From: JAGWRA01 sp035534615
GTDB taxonomy: Bacteria; Acidobacteriota; Vicinamibacteria; Vicinamibacterales; CAVVIG01
DNA length: 44,958 nt
Direction of reading: 5' to 3'
Assembly: GCA_035534615.1 (NCBI GenBank)
Contig: DATLRO010000053.1
Coordinates: forward strand, 1-44,958
Shown here: positions 31,401-38,864 of the stretch, piece by piece
Position numbering within the stretch: position 1 is the stretch's first letter
How the letters are laid out: the number at the start of each line of letters is the position of its first letter
Translations under genes and position numbers: made by a program
Notes under the pieces: model-generated
Database searches by the model: none
Seen by the model: the letters and a program-made list of their open reading frames with translations, nothing else
What the model was told of the DNA's origin: nothing

Positions 31401-33920
31401 ATGGTCCGCGAGACGCTCGTCGACTTCTTCCAGGATCTGGCCGCCGCCCGCGGCACGTTCCTCGTCTACGACGACGGCTACCGGACCCGCGCGCACACCT
31501 ATGGCGAGGTGGGACGCGCCTCCCGGGGATTCGCCGCCCGCCTCCAGGCCGCCGGCTTCACCAAAGAGGACAAGGTCATCCTCTGGGGCGAAAACCGGCC
31601 CGAATGGATCGTGGCGCTCTGGGGCTGCCTGCTGGCCGGCGTCGTGGCCGTCCCGATCGACTACCGCGCCTCGGCCGTGTTCCTCAACCGCGTGCGCGAG
31701 ATCGTCGGGGCGCGGCTCGTCGTGCTCGGCGACGACGTGCCGCCGGCGGCGCCCGGCGACCCCGCGCCCCACGGCATCCGCGGCGCCGACGTGTGGCGCT
31801 TCGCCGATCTCGACTGGCGGGAGGGCACGCCCGCCCCGGTCGCCCTCTCGCCCGGCGACGTGGCCGAGATCATCTTCACGTCGGGCGCGACGGCGGAACC
31901 GAAAGGGGTGATCATCACCCACCGGAACATCCTGGCGAACATCGTCCCGATCGAGCGCGAGGTGCGGAAGTACCGGAAGTACGGCCGCCCGTTCTTCCCG
32001 CTGCGGTTCCTCAACCTGCTGCCGCTCAGCCACATGTTCGGTCAGGCCATGGCGACGTTCGTCCCGCCCATGCTGCCCGGCACGGTCGTCTTCATGCGCG
32101 GCTACAACCCCGCCGACATCGTCGGTCAGATCAGGACGCGGCGGATCTCGGTGCTCGTCTCCGTGCCGAAGATCCTCGACGTCCTGCGGGAGCATCTCCT
32201 GCGCGCAGCGCCCGAGTCGGCGACGCCGCCGCCCGGCAGGGAGCACGTCGCGCGCCGCTGGTGGCGCTACCGGCGCGTGCACCGGCTGTTCGGCCTCAAG
32301 TTCTGGGCGTGCGTCGTCGGCGCCGCCCCGCTCGACGCCGGGCTCGAGGCGTTCTGGGGCCGGCTCGGCTTCCTGGTCGTGCAGGGGTACGGCCTGACCG
32401 AGACCGCGCCGATCGTCAGCCTCAATCACCCGCTGTTCGGCACCCGCGCCGGCTCGGTCGGCAAGGCCATCGGCGGAGTCGAGATCAGGATCGCCGGCGA
32501 TGGCGAGATCCTGGTCCGCGGGGAGAACGTCACGTCCGGCTACTTCCACGCGGACGAGGAGACCCGGCGCGCGTTCGAGGACGGCTGGTTCCACACCGGC
32601 GACATCGGCGAGATGGACGCGCAGGGCCGGCTGTTCATCCGCGGGCGCAAGAAGGAGATGATCGTCACGCCCGAGGGACTCAACGTCTTTCCCGAGGACG
32701 TCGAGCGGGTGATCAATCCCCTGCCGGGCGTCCGCGATTCGGCGGTCGTCGGCGTGCCGGTCGGCGGCGAAGAACGGGTGCACGCCGTGCTCGTGCTGGA
32801 GCCGGGCGTCAATCCGGACGACATCGTCCGGCAGGCGAACGCGCAGCTCGAGGACCACCAGAAGATCCGGAGGGCGCTCGTCTGGCCCGGCGACACCCTG
32901 CCGCGCACCGAGGGGACGCGGAAGCTCAAGCGCCAGGACCTCAAGCAGTGGATCCAGAGCGGCGCCGGGCCGGAGGCGGCCGCCGCCGCGCCCGGCCGGA
33001 GCGTGGAGGCCCTGCTGGCGCGCTTCGCCGGGAGCCGGGCCATCACGCCCGGCACGACGCTGGACGAACTCGGCCTGAGTTCGCTCGAGCGGGTCGAGCT
33101 GATGGTGGCGCTGGAAGACGCGTTCCAGACCCGCATCGACGAGACCGCGTTCGCCGGCCTCCACGACGTGTCCGACCTCAAGACCCTCGTGGAGCGGCCC
33201 GAGGCGCGCAGCGCGCCCGTGAGCGAGCCGTTCGAATTTCCGACCTGGAATCAGTCGTGGCCCGTGCGGGCCGTGCGGCGGGCGAGCCTGGCCGTGTGGC
33301 TGCTGCCGCTGACGCGCCTGTTCGCCTGGATTCACGTGGAAGGCCGCGAGCACCTGGAGCGGCTGCCGGGTCCGGTGATCTTCGCGGCCAACCACCAGAG
33401 CTACATGGACACGCCGGTCATCCTCGCGGCGCTGCCCGGACGGTGGCGGTCCCGGGTGGCGACGGCGATGGCCAAGGAATTCTTCAAGGCGCACTTCTTT
33501 CCCGCGGAGCACGGCCGGCGGGCCTGGCTCACCAACAGCCTCAACTACCTGCTCGCGGCCGGATTCTTCAACGCCTTTCCGCTCCCGCAGCGCGAGGCCG
33601 GCGCGCGCGAGACGCTGCGCTACATCGGCGAGCAGCTCATCAGCCGCGGCCGATCGATCCTCATCTTCCCCGAGGGGCGGCGGGAGATCGGGAAAATCGC
33701 GCCGTTCCGGCCGGGCGTCGGCATGATCGCGGCGCGCCTCGACGTGCCGGTCGTTCCCGTCCGGATCGACGGGCTCAACCGGGTGCTGCCGCCCGGGGCC
33801 TTCATGGCCCGACCGGGGCGCGTCCGGGTGGCGTTCGGGCCGCCGCTGCGGCTCCAGGGGGACGATTACGAGGCGCTGGCGGCGCAGGTCGAAGAGGCCG
33901 TCCGGCGGCTCGGCGCCTGA
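31401..33920 (+). CDS. Three-domain fusion: acyl-CoA/ACP synthetase, carrier protein, acyltransferase
   Basis: The 840-residue protein has three parts. An AMP-forming acyl-activating domain (1 to ~520) has the P-loop-like TSGATAEPKG (from Thr160) and GYGLTETAP (~329). A phosphopantetheine carrier domain (~530-600) has Ser561 in LGLSSLERVELM. A PlsC-type acyltransferase (~625-840) has NHQSYMD (His665, Asp670) and FPEGRR (756-761). It likely activates a fatty acid, loads it on its own carrier and passes it to a lysophospholipid or glycerophosphate at the membrane, comparable to E. coli Aas, which couples the same activities without this internal carrier domain. Its mRNA is probably leaderless (-10 at 31389-31394). 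Long upstream extensions of the frame are not coding. Confidence 0.88.
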   Translation: MVRETLVDFFQDLAAARGTFLVYDDGYRTRAHTYGEVGRASRGFAARLQAAGFTKEDKVILWGENRPEWIVALWGCLLAGVVAVPIDYRASAVFLNRVREIVGARLVVLGDDVPPAAPGDPAPHGIRGADVWRFADLDWREGTPAPVALSPGDVAEIIFTSGATAEPKGVIITHRNILANIVPIEREVRKYRKYGRPFFPLRFLNLLPLSHMFGQAMATFVPPMLPGTVVFMRGYNPADIVGQIRTRRISVLVSVPKILDVLREHLLRAAPESATPPPGREHVARRWWRYRRVHRLFGLKFWACVVGAAPLDAGLEAFWGRLGFLVVQGYGLTETAPIVSLNHPLFGTRAGSVGKAIGGVEIRIAGDGEILVRGENVTSGYFHADEETRRAFEDGWFHTGDIGEMDAQGRLFIRGRKKEMIVTPEGLNVFPEDVERVINPLPGVRDSAVVGVPVGGEERVHAVLVLEPGVNPDDIVRQANAQLEDHQKIRRALVWPGDTLPRTEGTRKLKRQDLKQWIQSGAGPEAAAAAPGRSVEALLARFAGSRAITPGTTLDELGLSSLERVELMVALEDAFQTRIDETAFAGLHDVSDLKTLVERPEARSAPVSEPFEFPTWNQSWPVRAVRRASLAVWLLPLTRLFAWIHVEGREHLERLPGPVIFAANHQSYMDTPVILAALPGRWRSRVATAMAKEFFKAHFFPAEHGRRAWLTNSLNYLLAAGFFNAFPLPQREAGARETLRYIGEQLISRGRSILIFPEGRREIGKIAPFRPGVGMIAARLDVPVVPVRIDGLNRVLPPGAFMARPGRVRVAFGPPLRLQGDDYEALAAQVEEAVRRLGA

Positions 33921-33953
33921 ACGTCCCGGGCAAGGCCGGCTCTGTGTCCGGTC

Positions 33954-33959
33954 TATGCT
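33954..33959 (+). promoter_or_regulatory. Candidate -10 (TATGCT) for the YXWxxGYW protein gene
   Basis: TATGCT lies 35 nt before the ATG at 33995, leaving room for the GGGAGG ribosome site. No -35 is seen. Confidence 0.35.
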
Positions 33960-33994
33960 GTGAGGAGTTGAGTCGGAGCGCCTGGGAGGTGCCC

Positions 33995-34327
33995 ATGATG
34001 TCGATGCTGCGCCGAACCGCTGCGTGGAGACCGATGCTCGCCGTCCTGCTGCTGGCCGGGTCGCTCTCGGCCCTGAACGCCTGCGCGATGGGCGTGATGT
34101 ACGTCCGCGTGGGGCCGCCGCCCCCGAGAATGGAAATGAGAGCCCACGCGCCCGGCCCCGACTACGTCTGGCTGCCCGGCTACTATCGCTGGGATGGGGT
34201 GGCCTACGTCTGGGTCGGCGGGTACTGGGTGCGGCCGCCTCATCCGCGGGCCCGCTGGGTGCCGGGCCGCTGGGAGCACACCCGGCGCGGCTGGCGCTTC
34301 ATTCAGGGCCACTGGCGGCGGAGGTGA
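33995..34327 (+). CDS. Small exported YXWxxGYW-repeat protein, probable lipoprotein
   Basis: The 110-residue protein starts with a signal sequence (LAVLLLAGSLSALNAC) ending in Cys, a possible lipidation site although Asn at -2 is unusual. The mature part has three aromatic YXW repeats: YVWLPGYYRWDG, YVWVGGYWVRP and RWVPGRWEHTRRG, ending FIQGHWRRR. This matches the YXWGXW/BcpO-type repeat family of small envelope proteins with no established role. GGGAGG lies 5-6 nt before the ATG at 33995. It follows the three-domain fusion by 74 nt but seems to have its own -10. Confidence 0.75.
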   Translation: MMSMLRRTAAWRPMLAVLLLAGSLSALNACAMGVMYVRVGPPPPRMEMRAHAPGPDYVWLPGYYRWDGVAYVWVGGYWVRPPHPRARWVPGRWEHTRRGWRFIQGHWRRR

Positions 34328-34349
34328 AATTCAGGCGTTCGGGCGCTCA

Positions 34350-34373
34350 GGGCTCGGGGACTCCCCCGAGCCC
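34350..34373. terminator. Perfect 10-bp hairpin at the edge of the heptamer array
   Basis: GGGCTCGGGG-ACTC-CCCCGAGCCC is a perfect stem with a 4-nt loop, starting 23 nt after the stop codon of the upstream gene. Its right arm is the first heptamer of the tandem array. Position suits a terminator; there is no U-tract. Confidence 0.4.
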
Positions 34374-34461
34374 CGAGCCCTGAGCACTGAGCCCTGAGCC
34401 CTGAGCACTGAGCCCTGAGCACTGAGCCCCGAGCACTGAGCCCCGAGCACTGAGCACTGAG
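34368..34461. repeat. Tandem heptanucleotide array, 13 units of GAGCNCY
   Basis: Units GAGCCCC, GAGCCCT and GAGCACT follow each other without gaps from 34368 to 34458, ending in a partial GAG. The substitutions are confined to positions 5 and 7. The array separates the upstream gene from the infA promoter. Confidence 0.9.
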
Positions 34462-34462
34462 T

Positions 34463-34491
34463 TTGCGTCCAACCCCAAAATATGGCACAAT
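34463..34491 (+). promoter_or_regulatory. Promoter TTGCGT-N17-CACAAT for infA
   Basis: The -35-like TTGCGT (34463-34468) and -10-like CACAAT (34486-34491) are exactly 17 bp apart. They lie in an AT-rich stretch directly after the heptamer array, about 43 nt of leader before the start. Confidence 0.5.
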
Positions 34492-34540
34492 TATTGAACG
34501 TAGCAATCACAATCATGACCGCTGAAAGGATATCTAGCCG

Positions 34541-34759
34541 TTGAGCAAGGACGATCTGATTGACATGCAGGGCACCGTGGTGGCCGTTCACAGCGGCGGC
34601 CTCTACCGCGTTCAGTGTGACGCGGGACACGAGGTGCTCGCGCAGTTGAGCGGCCGGATGCGCCGCTTTCGAATCAAGGTCGTGCCGGGCGATCGGGTGA
34701 CTGTCGGCGTGTCGCCGTACGACCCGGTTCGCGGAATCATCACGTTCCGCGCGCGCTAG
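34541..34759 (+). CDS. infA: Translation initiation factor IF-1
   Basis: IF-1 binds the ribosomal A site during initiation. The 72-residue OB-fold protein matches the family over its full length: MSKDDLIDMQGTVVA, GHEVLAQLSGRMRR, VPGDRVTV and SPYDPVRGIITFRAR. The start is a TTG (UUG) at 34541; it gives exactly the expected N-terminus and there is no alternative ATG that would preserve the fold. AAAGGA (34525-34530) lies 10 nt upstream. The leader is unusually AT-rich for this genome. It is followed by the helicase after 8 nt, so the two are probably one operon. Confidence 0.93.
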   Translation: MSKDDLIDMQGTVVAVHSGGLYRVQCDAGHEVLAQLSGRMRRFRIKVVPGDRVTVGVSPYDPVRGIITFRAR

Positions 34760-34767
34760 TCCAGGTT

Positions 34768-36012
34768 TTGAACTCCGAAACGCCACAAACCCGAAACGTT
34801 CGCCGCCGCCGGCCTGCCCGGCGCGCGCCCCGCCCTCAGCCTCACACCGATCCGGTCGCTCGTCCGGACGGATCGTCGCCCGGCGGGCTGGTGCCGGCCG
34901 AGGTCGATCCGGCTCCGGTGTCGTTCACGACCTTCGGCTTCGCCGAGCCGGTCATGCGCGGTCTCGCGGACCTGCGCTTCGCGGAAACCCGTCCGATCCA
35001 GAGCGCGGTCATTCCGTTGGTCATGGCCGGGCACGATCTCATCGCCTGCGCGGAGACCGGCACCGGCAAGACGCTGGCCTTCCTGCTGCCGATCCTGCAC
35101 CAGCTCGTCTCGGCTCCGCCGTCGCCGCACAGCCGGGCGCTGGTGCTCGCGCCGACCCGCGAGCTGGCCGTCCAGATCGAAGACGACCTGCACGGGCTGT
35201 CGTATCACACGTCGGTGACCAGCTTCGCCATCTACGGCGGCGTCCCGATGGATCCGCAGGAGCGTGCGCTCAGGGCGGGGGCCGATGTCCTGGTGGCGAC
35301 GCCGGGGCGGCTGCAGGATCACATGCGGCAGGGGGCGGCCCGACTGGACGCGGTGAACGTCCTGGTGCTGGACGAAGCGGACCGGATGATGGACATGGGC
35401 TTCTGGCCCGACGTCCGCCGCATCATCGGCGCCCTGCCGGCCAACCGCCAGACGCTGCTCTTCTCGGCGACGATGCCGGAGGAAGTGGTGAAGCTGACGC
35501 GCGAGATCGTGCGCGAGCCGCGGTACGTGCAGATCGGATCGGCCAGCGCGCCGGCGCGCACGATCACCCACGAGTACCACCTGATGCCGGCGGCGGAGAA
35601 AGCCGGCTGGCTGGCGACCTTCCTCCGGCGGGAGGAAGGCCCGGTGCTGGTCTTCGTCCGGACGAAGCGCGGCGCGGAACGCCTGGCGCTGCGGCTGGCC
35701 GGCGCGGGGCTGCGGGCGACCGCACTGCACGCGGACCGGACCCAGGAAAAGCGGCAGGCGGCCGTCGAAGGGTTCCGCTCGGGCCGCTACAAGGTGATGG
35801 TGGCGACCGACATCGCGGCGCGCGGGCTCGACATCGACGCGATCAGCCACGTGATCAACTTCGAAGTGCCCGACACGATCGAGAGCTACGTGCACCGCGT
35901 GGGGCGCACCGGGCGGTCCGAGCTGGAAGGGATTGCCCTGACGCTGGTGTCGCCCGAGGAGCGGCGCACGTTCGCGGCGATCGAGCGGGCCATCGACTTT
36001 CGCGCGAGGTAG
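34768..36012 (+). CDS. rhlE: DEAD-box ATP-dependent RNA helicase (RhlE-like)
   Basis: This RNA-unwinding enzyme acts in ribosome assembly or RNA turnover. All DEAD-box motifs are visible: Q motif (TFGFAEPVMRGL then RPIQSAVIP), AETGTGKT (I), PTREL (Ia), TPGR (Ib), DEAD (II), SAT (III), ATDIAARGLDI (V) and HRVGRTGR (VI). The protein has 414 residues with a basic N-terminal extension (VRRRRPARRAPRP) and almost no C-terminal tail. No ATG lies upstream of the Q motif: the frame opens with a TTG at 34768, 8 nt after infA, with AGG just upstream; a GTG at 34891 is the alternative. Operon with infA fits a cold or translation-stress role. Confidence 0.9.
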   Translation: MNSETPQTRNVRRRRPARRAPRPQPHTDPVARPDGSSPGGLVPAEVDPAPVSFTTFGFAEPVMRGLADLRFAETRPIQSAVIPLVMAGHDLIACAETGTGKTLAFLLPILHQLVSAPPSPHSRALVLAPTRELAVQIEDDLHGLSYHTSVTSFAIYGGVPMDPQERALRAGADVLVATPGRLQDHMRQGAARLDAVNVLVLDEADRMMDMGFWPDVRRIIGALPANRQTLLFSATMPEEVVKLTREIVREPRYVQIGSASAPARTITHEYHLMPAAEKAGWLATFLRREEGPVLVFVRTKRGAERLALRLAGAGLRATALHADRTQEKRQAAVEGFRSGRYKVMVATDIAARGLDIDAISHVINFEVPDTIESYVHRVGRTGRSELEGIALTLVSPEERRTFAAIERAIDFRAR

Positions 36013-36021
36013 AAAGCCACG

Positions 36022-36294
36022 ATGACCGATCGGTTCCCGCCGGACCACGCGAACCCCGGATCGAGCGACCTGAATGCCGCCGCGGCGCTCTCCCCCGCCG
36101 TGGCGAAGTTCCGATCGTGCCGCTGGCGGCGCGCCCCCGAGGACAACGACGGCGTCGAGTGCTGCGGCCATCGCGATGTCCTGCCGATGGCCGGCACGAC
36201 CGGATTCGATCCCCAGGCCTGGTGCCTCGACTGCACCTTCTACAAGCTGCGCCGCACCCCCCGCAAGCGCACCGAAGGGGATTTCAGCTACTGA
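36022..36294 (+). CDS. Small Cys-rich hypothetical protein (putative zinc site)
   Basis: The 90-residue protein has Cys33, Cys47-Cys48, His50, Cys68 and Cys71, spaced like a small zinc- or metal-binding domain (CCGHRD and WCLDC). No signal peptide or membrane helix is seen. It starts 9 nt after the helicase stop codon, so it is probably the third gene of the infA-rhlE transcript. I do not recognise the family. The last residues (GDFSY) are encoded by a sequence that is duplicated just downstream (36349-36385). Confidence 0.6.
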   Translation: MTDRFPPDHANPGSSDLNAAAALSPAVAKFRSCRWRRAPEDNDGVECCGHRDVLPMAGTTGFDPQAWCLDCTFYKLRRTPRKRTEGDFSY

Positions 36295-36385
36295 ATCAGG
36301 GCTCAGCGGGCAGACCGACGGCTTGCCCAGGACGCTGGCCTGAAAACGGGGGATTTCAGCTGCTGAATCGGGGCTCAGGGGGCAG
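36277..36385. repeat. 37-bp direct repeat overlapping a gene end
   Basis: Copies at 36277-36313 and 36349-36385 match at 34 of 37 positions, 72 bp apart. The first spans the last codons and stop of the Cys-rich gene. Both contain the near-palindrome TTCAGCTrCTGAA and a GGGCTCAG motif related to the heptamers. Confidence 0.7.
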
Positions 36386-36441
36386 GGGTCGTAGCGCCGG
36401 GCTTCGGCCCGGCCTGGCTCTCAGCGCTCGGGCGCTCCGAA

Positions 36442-37611
36442 TCAGTCCGAGAATTCCCGCGCCAGCTCCACCCACTCCCCGTCCGGCGCCAGCTGCTGAT
36501 AGGCCTTCCAGTGCGGCTTCGCCTCCTGCGACAGCCCCAGCTTCTCGCACGCCACCGCCAGGTAGAAGTGGGCGTCGGCGTATGCGGGATTGAGCCGCAG
36601 CGCCTCACGATAGCAGGCGACCGCCTCGTCCAGCCGGGCGAGGTCGTGGTAGATGTTGCCCAGATTGAAGTGGGCTTCGAAGAAGTCCGGCTCGAGCCCG
36701 ATCGCACGCTCGTAGAGCGCCTGCGCCTCGGCGAGCTCGTTCTGGGCGTAATGGATGTTCGCGAGGTTGATCAGGGCGGCCACGAGGTACGGATCCACCT
36801 CCAGCGCCTTCCGGTACGCCGCCGCCGCCTGCTCCCGCTTGACGTCGTCTCCCTCGTCCAGCATCGACGCCGCGAGGAAATACTGCTCGGCCAGATCGCT
36901 CGGGGCGGCCGGCGGCGGCTGACCGGCCGGGCGCGATCCGGCCGGCCGGCCGGGCGCCCCGGCGGGGCGCCGCAAGGCGAGGATCCGGGCCGGCGGCGCC
37001 TCGATCCGGAAGTCGAACACCAGCTGCCCCTCGCGCGGCGGCGGCGCGAGCGCCCGGAGAATCCGGCGGAACGGCACTCCCTGCTCGAGTTCGCCGCTCA
37101 CCTGCTTGATGATTCCGACGTCGGAGAAATTGAAGAAGGTGTCGGCGTTGGTCTGCAGCACGGGGCGGATGATGCCCCACTTCTGCAGGTAGCGGAGGTG
37201 ATCTTCACGCACGCTGGAGTAGCGCGACAGCAGGTCGCGCAGCGCGTAGTACTGCTTCTTCAGCGCCTCGGCGGACGGCAGCCCGACCATCCGGCAGAAC
37301 TCCTCCTCGCTGAGGATCCGGATGCGCGCCTCCGCGGCGTTCAGCTGCTCCGCCTTCCGCAGCTTCTGGCTCTTCGCCGCCGCGTCGGTCCCCCCCTCGT
37401 CCGCCGGCCGGACGGTGCCCGACACGAATCCCTCGCCGCCCACGACCAGCAGGGTCGTGCGCGCGTTCACCTCGTCCGCGCTCACCCCGCCGAGCCGCTC
37501 GACCAGGGCGCGCGCGTCCTTCCGTCCGAGCAGCGACAGCTTGCCCGTAAAGACGACGGTCTCGTCCTTCAGCGACTGGTCGCCTGGCAGCTGGAACGAG
37601 AGTTCGGACAC
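36442..37611 (-). CDS. BRCT / MerR-like HTH / TPR fusion protein
   Basis: The 389-residue protein joins three modules. Residues ~14-105 look like a BRCT domain (LKDETVVFTGKLSLLGRKDA, ERLGGVSADEVNARTTLLVVG). Residues ~119-190 look like a MerR-type winged helix (LRYLQKWGIIRP, FFNFSDVGIIKQVSGEL, GVPFRRILRAL). After a Pro/Ala linker, residues ~240-380 form TPRs (AAAAYRKALEVDPYLVAALINLA and further units). BRCT binds phosphopeptides or DNA ends, so a DNA-linked regulator or scaffold is possible, but no function is established. The GTG at 37611 has GGGAG about 6 nt upstream. It is a single gene, divergent from glucokinase. Confidence 0.75.
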   Translation of the reverse strand: MSELSFQLPGDQSLKDETVVFTGKLSLLGRKDARALVERLGGVSADEVNARTTLLVVGGEGFVSGTVRPADEGGTDAAAKSQKLRKAEQLNAAEARIRILSEEEFCRMVGLPSAEALKKQYYALRDLLSRYSSVREDHLRYLQKWGIIRPVLQTNADTFFNFSDVGIIKQVSGELEQGVPFRRILRALAPPPREGQLVFDFRIEAPPARILALRRPAGAPGRPAGSRPAGQPPPAAPSDLAEQYFLAASMLDEGDDVKREQAAAAYRKALEVDPYLVAALINLANIHYAQNELAEAQALYERAIGLEPDFFEAHFNLGNIYHDLARLDEAVACYREALRLNPAYADAHFYLAVACEKLGLSQEAKPHWKAYQQLAPDGEWVELAREFSD

Positions 37612-37775
37612 TCAGGGCTCCCGCAACGGACGAGGGGCCGATCGCCAGCGCCGACCCGCCCGCTGGCGATGCACGCGTGCGCCGGCGCGCGCCGGCGTCG
37701 CCCCGCGAACAAGATGAAGGAGAAGCGGACCGATGTCAATGACCAGCTTCCGCGTCCCGCCGCCCGGGTTCGCGG

Positions 37776-37806
37776 TTGCGCAACGCCGGCGGGACCGTGC
37801 TACAGT
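37776..37806 (+). promoter_or_regulatory. Extended -10 (TGC-TACAGT) for glucokinase
   Basis: TACAGT (37801-37806) follows TGC. A TTGCGC (37776-37781) lies upstream, but its 19-bp spacing is long, so the extended -10 is the main evidence. The leader of ~25 nt holds AAGGAGG. Confidence 0.45.
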
Positions 37807-37838
37807 CGGCGGGCGACCGATTTCTGTGAAGGAGGCGC

Positions 37839-38813
37839 ATGCTCCTGGCCGGTGATGTCGGCGGCACCAAGACCCTGCTCGGCCTGTTCACCCCGGAACA
37901 CGAGCGGCCCGAGCCGACCGTCGTCCGTCAGTTCGCGACGCTGGACTTCGAGAGCCTCGAGGCGATGATTGCCGAGTTCCTGAAGCAGGCCCGGCAGGCG
38001 CACGTCGACGCGGCCTGCTTCGGCGTCGCCGGCCCCGTGCTGGGCGACGCGGCGCGGCTGACCAACGTCCCCTGGACCGTCGACGCCGCCGGGATCCGCC
38101 ACCGCTTCGGCATTCCGCACGCCAGTCTGCTCAACGATCTGCAGGCCATGGCCTGCTCGGTGCCGGTGCTCAGGCCGGACGAGCTGGCGGTCCTGCAGGA
38201 GGGCGACGCGGTGCCCGACGGCAACGCCGCGCTGATTGCCGCCGGCACCGGCCTGGGCGAGGCGCTCCTGCACAACGTCGACGGCCGCTTCCTGCCGGCC
38301 CCGTCCGAAGGCGGCCATGCCGACTTCGCCGCGCGGACCGAACGCGAGATCGCGCTGCTGCGGGAGCTGATCCGCCTGCACGGGCGGGCGCAGTGCGAAA
38401 TGGTGCTCTCCGGCCCCGGCCTGGTGAACATCCACCGCTTCCTGCACCCGCGCGGATGCCCGGCCGTCAGGTCCACGGACGATCACGAGGCGCCGGCGGA
38501 GATCACCGAGGCGGCGATGCAGCGCCGCTGCCCGCAGTGCGTCGACACGCTGGATCTCTTCATCTCGGCGTACGGCGCCGAGGCGGGCAACCTGGCGCTG
38601 CGCTCGCTCGCCACGGCCGGCGTCTACATCGGCGGCGGCATCGCCCCCAAGATCCTCCCGGCGCTCGAGCAGGGCGGCTTCATCGACGCCTTCCGGGCGA
38701 AGGAACCGATGCAGGATCTGCTCGCCGCCGTGCCGGTCAAGGTCATCCTCAACCCGCAGGCCGGCCTGCTGGGCGCCGCCGTGCGCGCAGGGGAGATGGG
38801 GGAACGGTCTTGA
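37839..38813 (+). CDS. glk: Glucokinase (Glk family)
   Basis: This enzyme phosphorylates glucose with ATP in the cytosol, the entry step of glycolysis and of the pentose phosphate pathway. The 324 residues follow the E. coli-type Glk: LLAGDVGGTKTLLGLF (ATP site), GVAGPVLGDAARLTNVPW, LLNDLQAMA with the catalytic Asp, AAGTGLGEALL, SEGGHADFA, YIGGGIAPKIL and the terminal NPQAGLLGAA. The Cys-rich ROK signature is absent, so it is not a ROK kinase. AAGGAGG lies 3-4 nt before the ATG. An AT-rich heptamer repeat follows the stop codon. Confidence 0.92.
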   Translation: MLLAGDVGGTKTLLGLFTPEHERPEPTVVRQFATLDFESLEAMIAEFLKQARQAHVDAACFGVAGPVLGDAARLTNVPWTVDAAGIRHRFGIPHASLLNDLQAMACSVPVLRPDELAVLQEGDAVPDGNAALIAAGTGLGEALLHNVDGRFLPAPSEGGHADFAARTEREIALLRELIRLHGRAQCEMVLSGPGLVNIHRFLHPRGCPAVRSTDDHEAPAEITEAAMQRRCPQCVDTLDLFISAYGAEAGNLALRSLATAGVYIGGGIAPKILPALEQGGFIDAFRAKEPMQDLLAAVPVKVILNPQAGLLGAAVRAGEMGERS

Positions 38814-38841
38814 ATTTAGAATTTAAGAATTTAATGAATTC
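38812..38841. repeat. AT-rich heptanucleotide repeat (GAATTTA x3)
   Basis: GAATTTA at 38812-38818, 38819-38825 and 38827-38833, then ATGAATTC. It begins at the glucokinase stop codon and is the most AT-rich stretch of the window. It lies 24 nt before the prolyl oligopeptidase start. Confidence 0.75.
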
Positions 38842-38864
38842 GTAGATTCCTCTTCTCACTTCCC

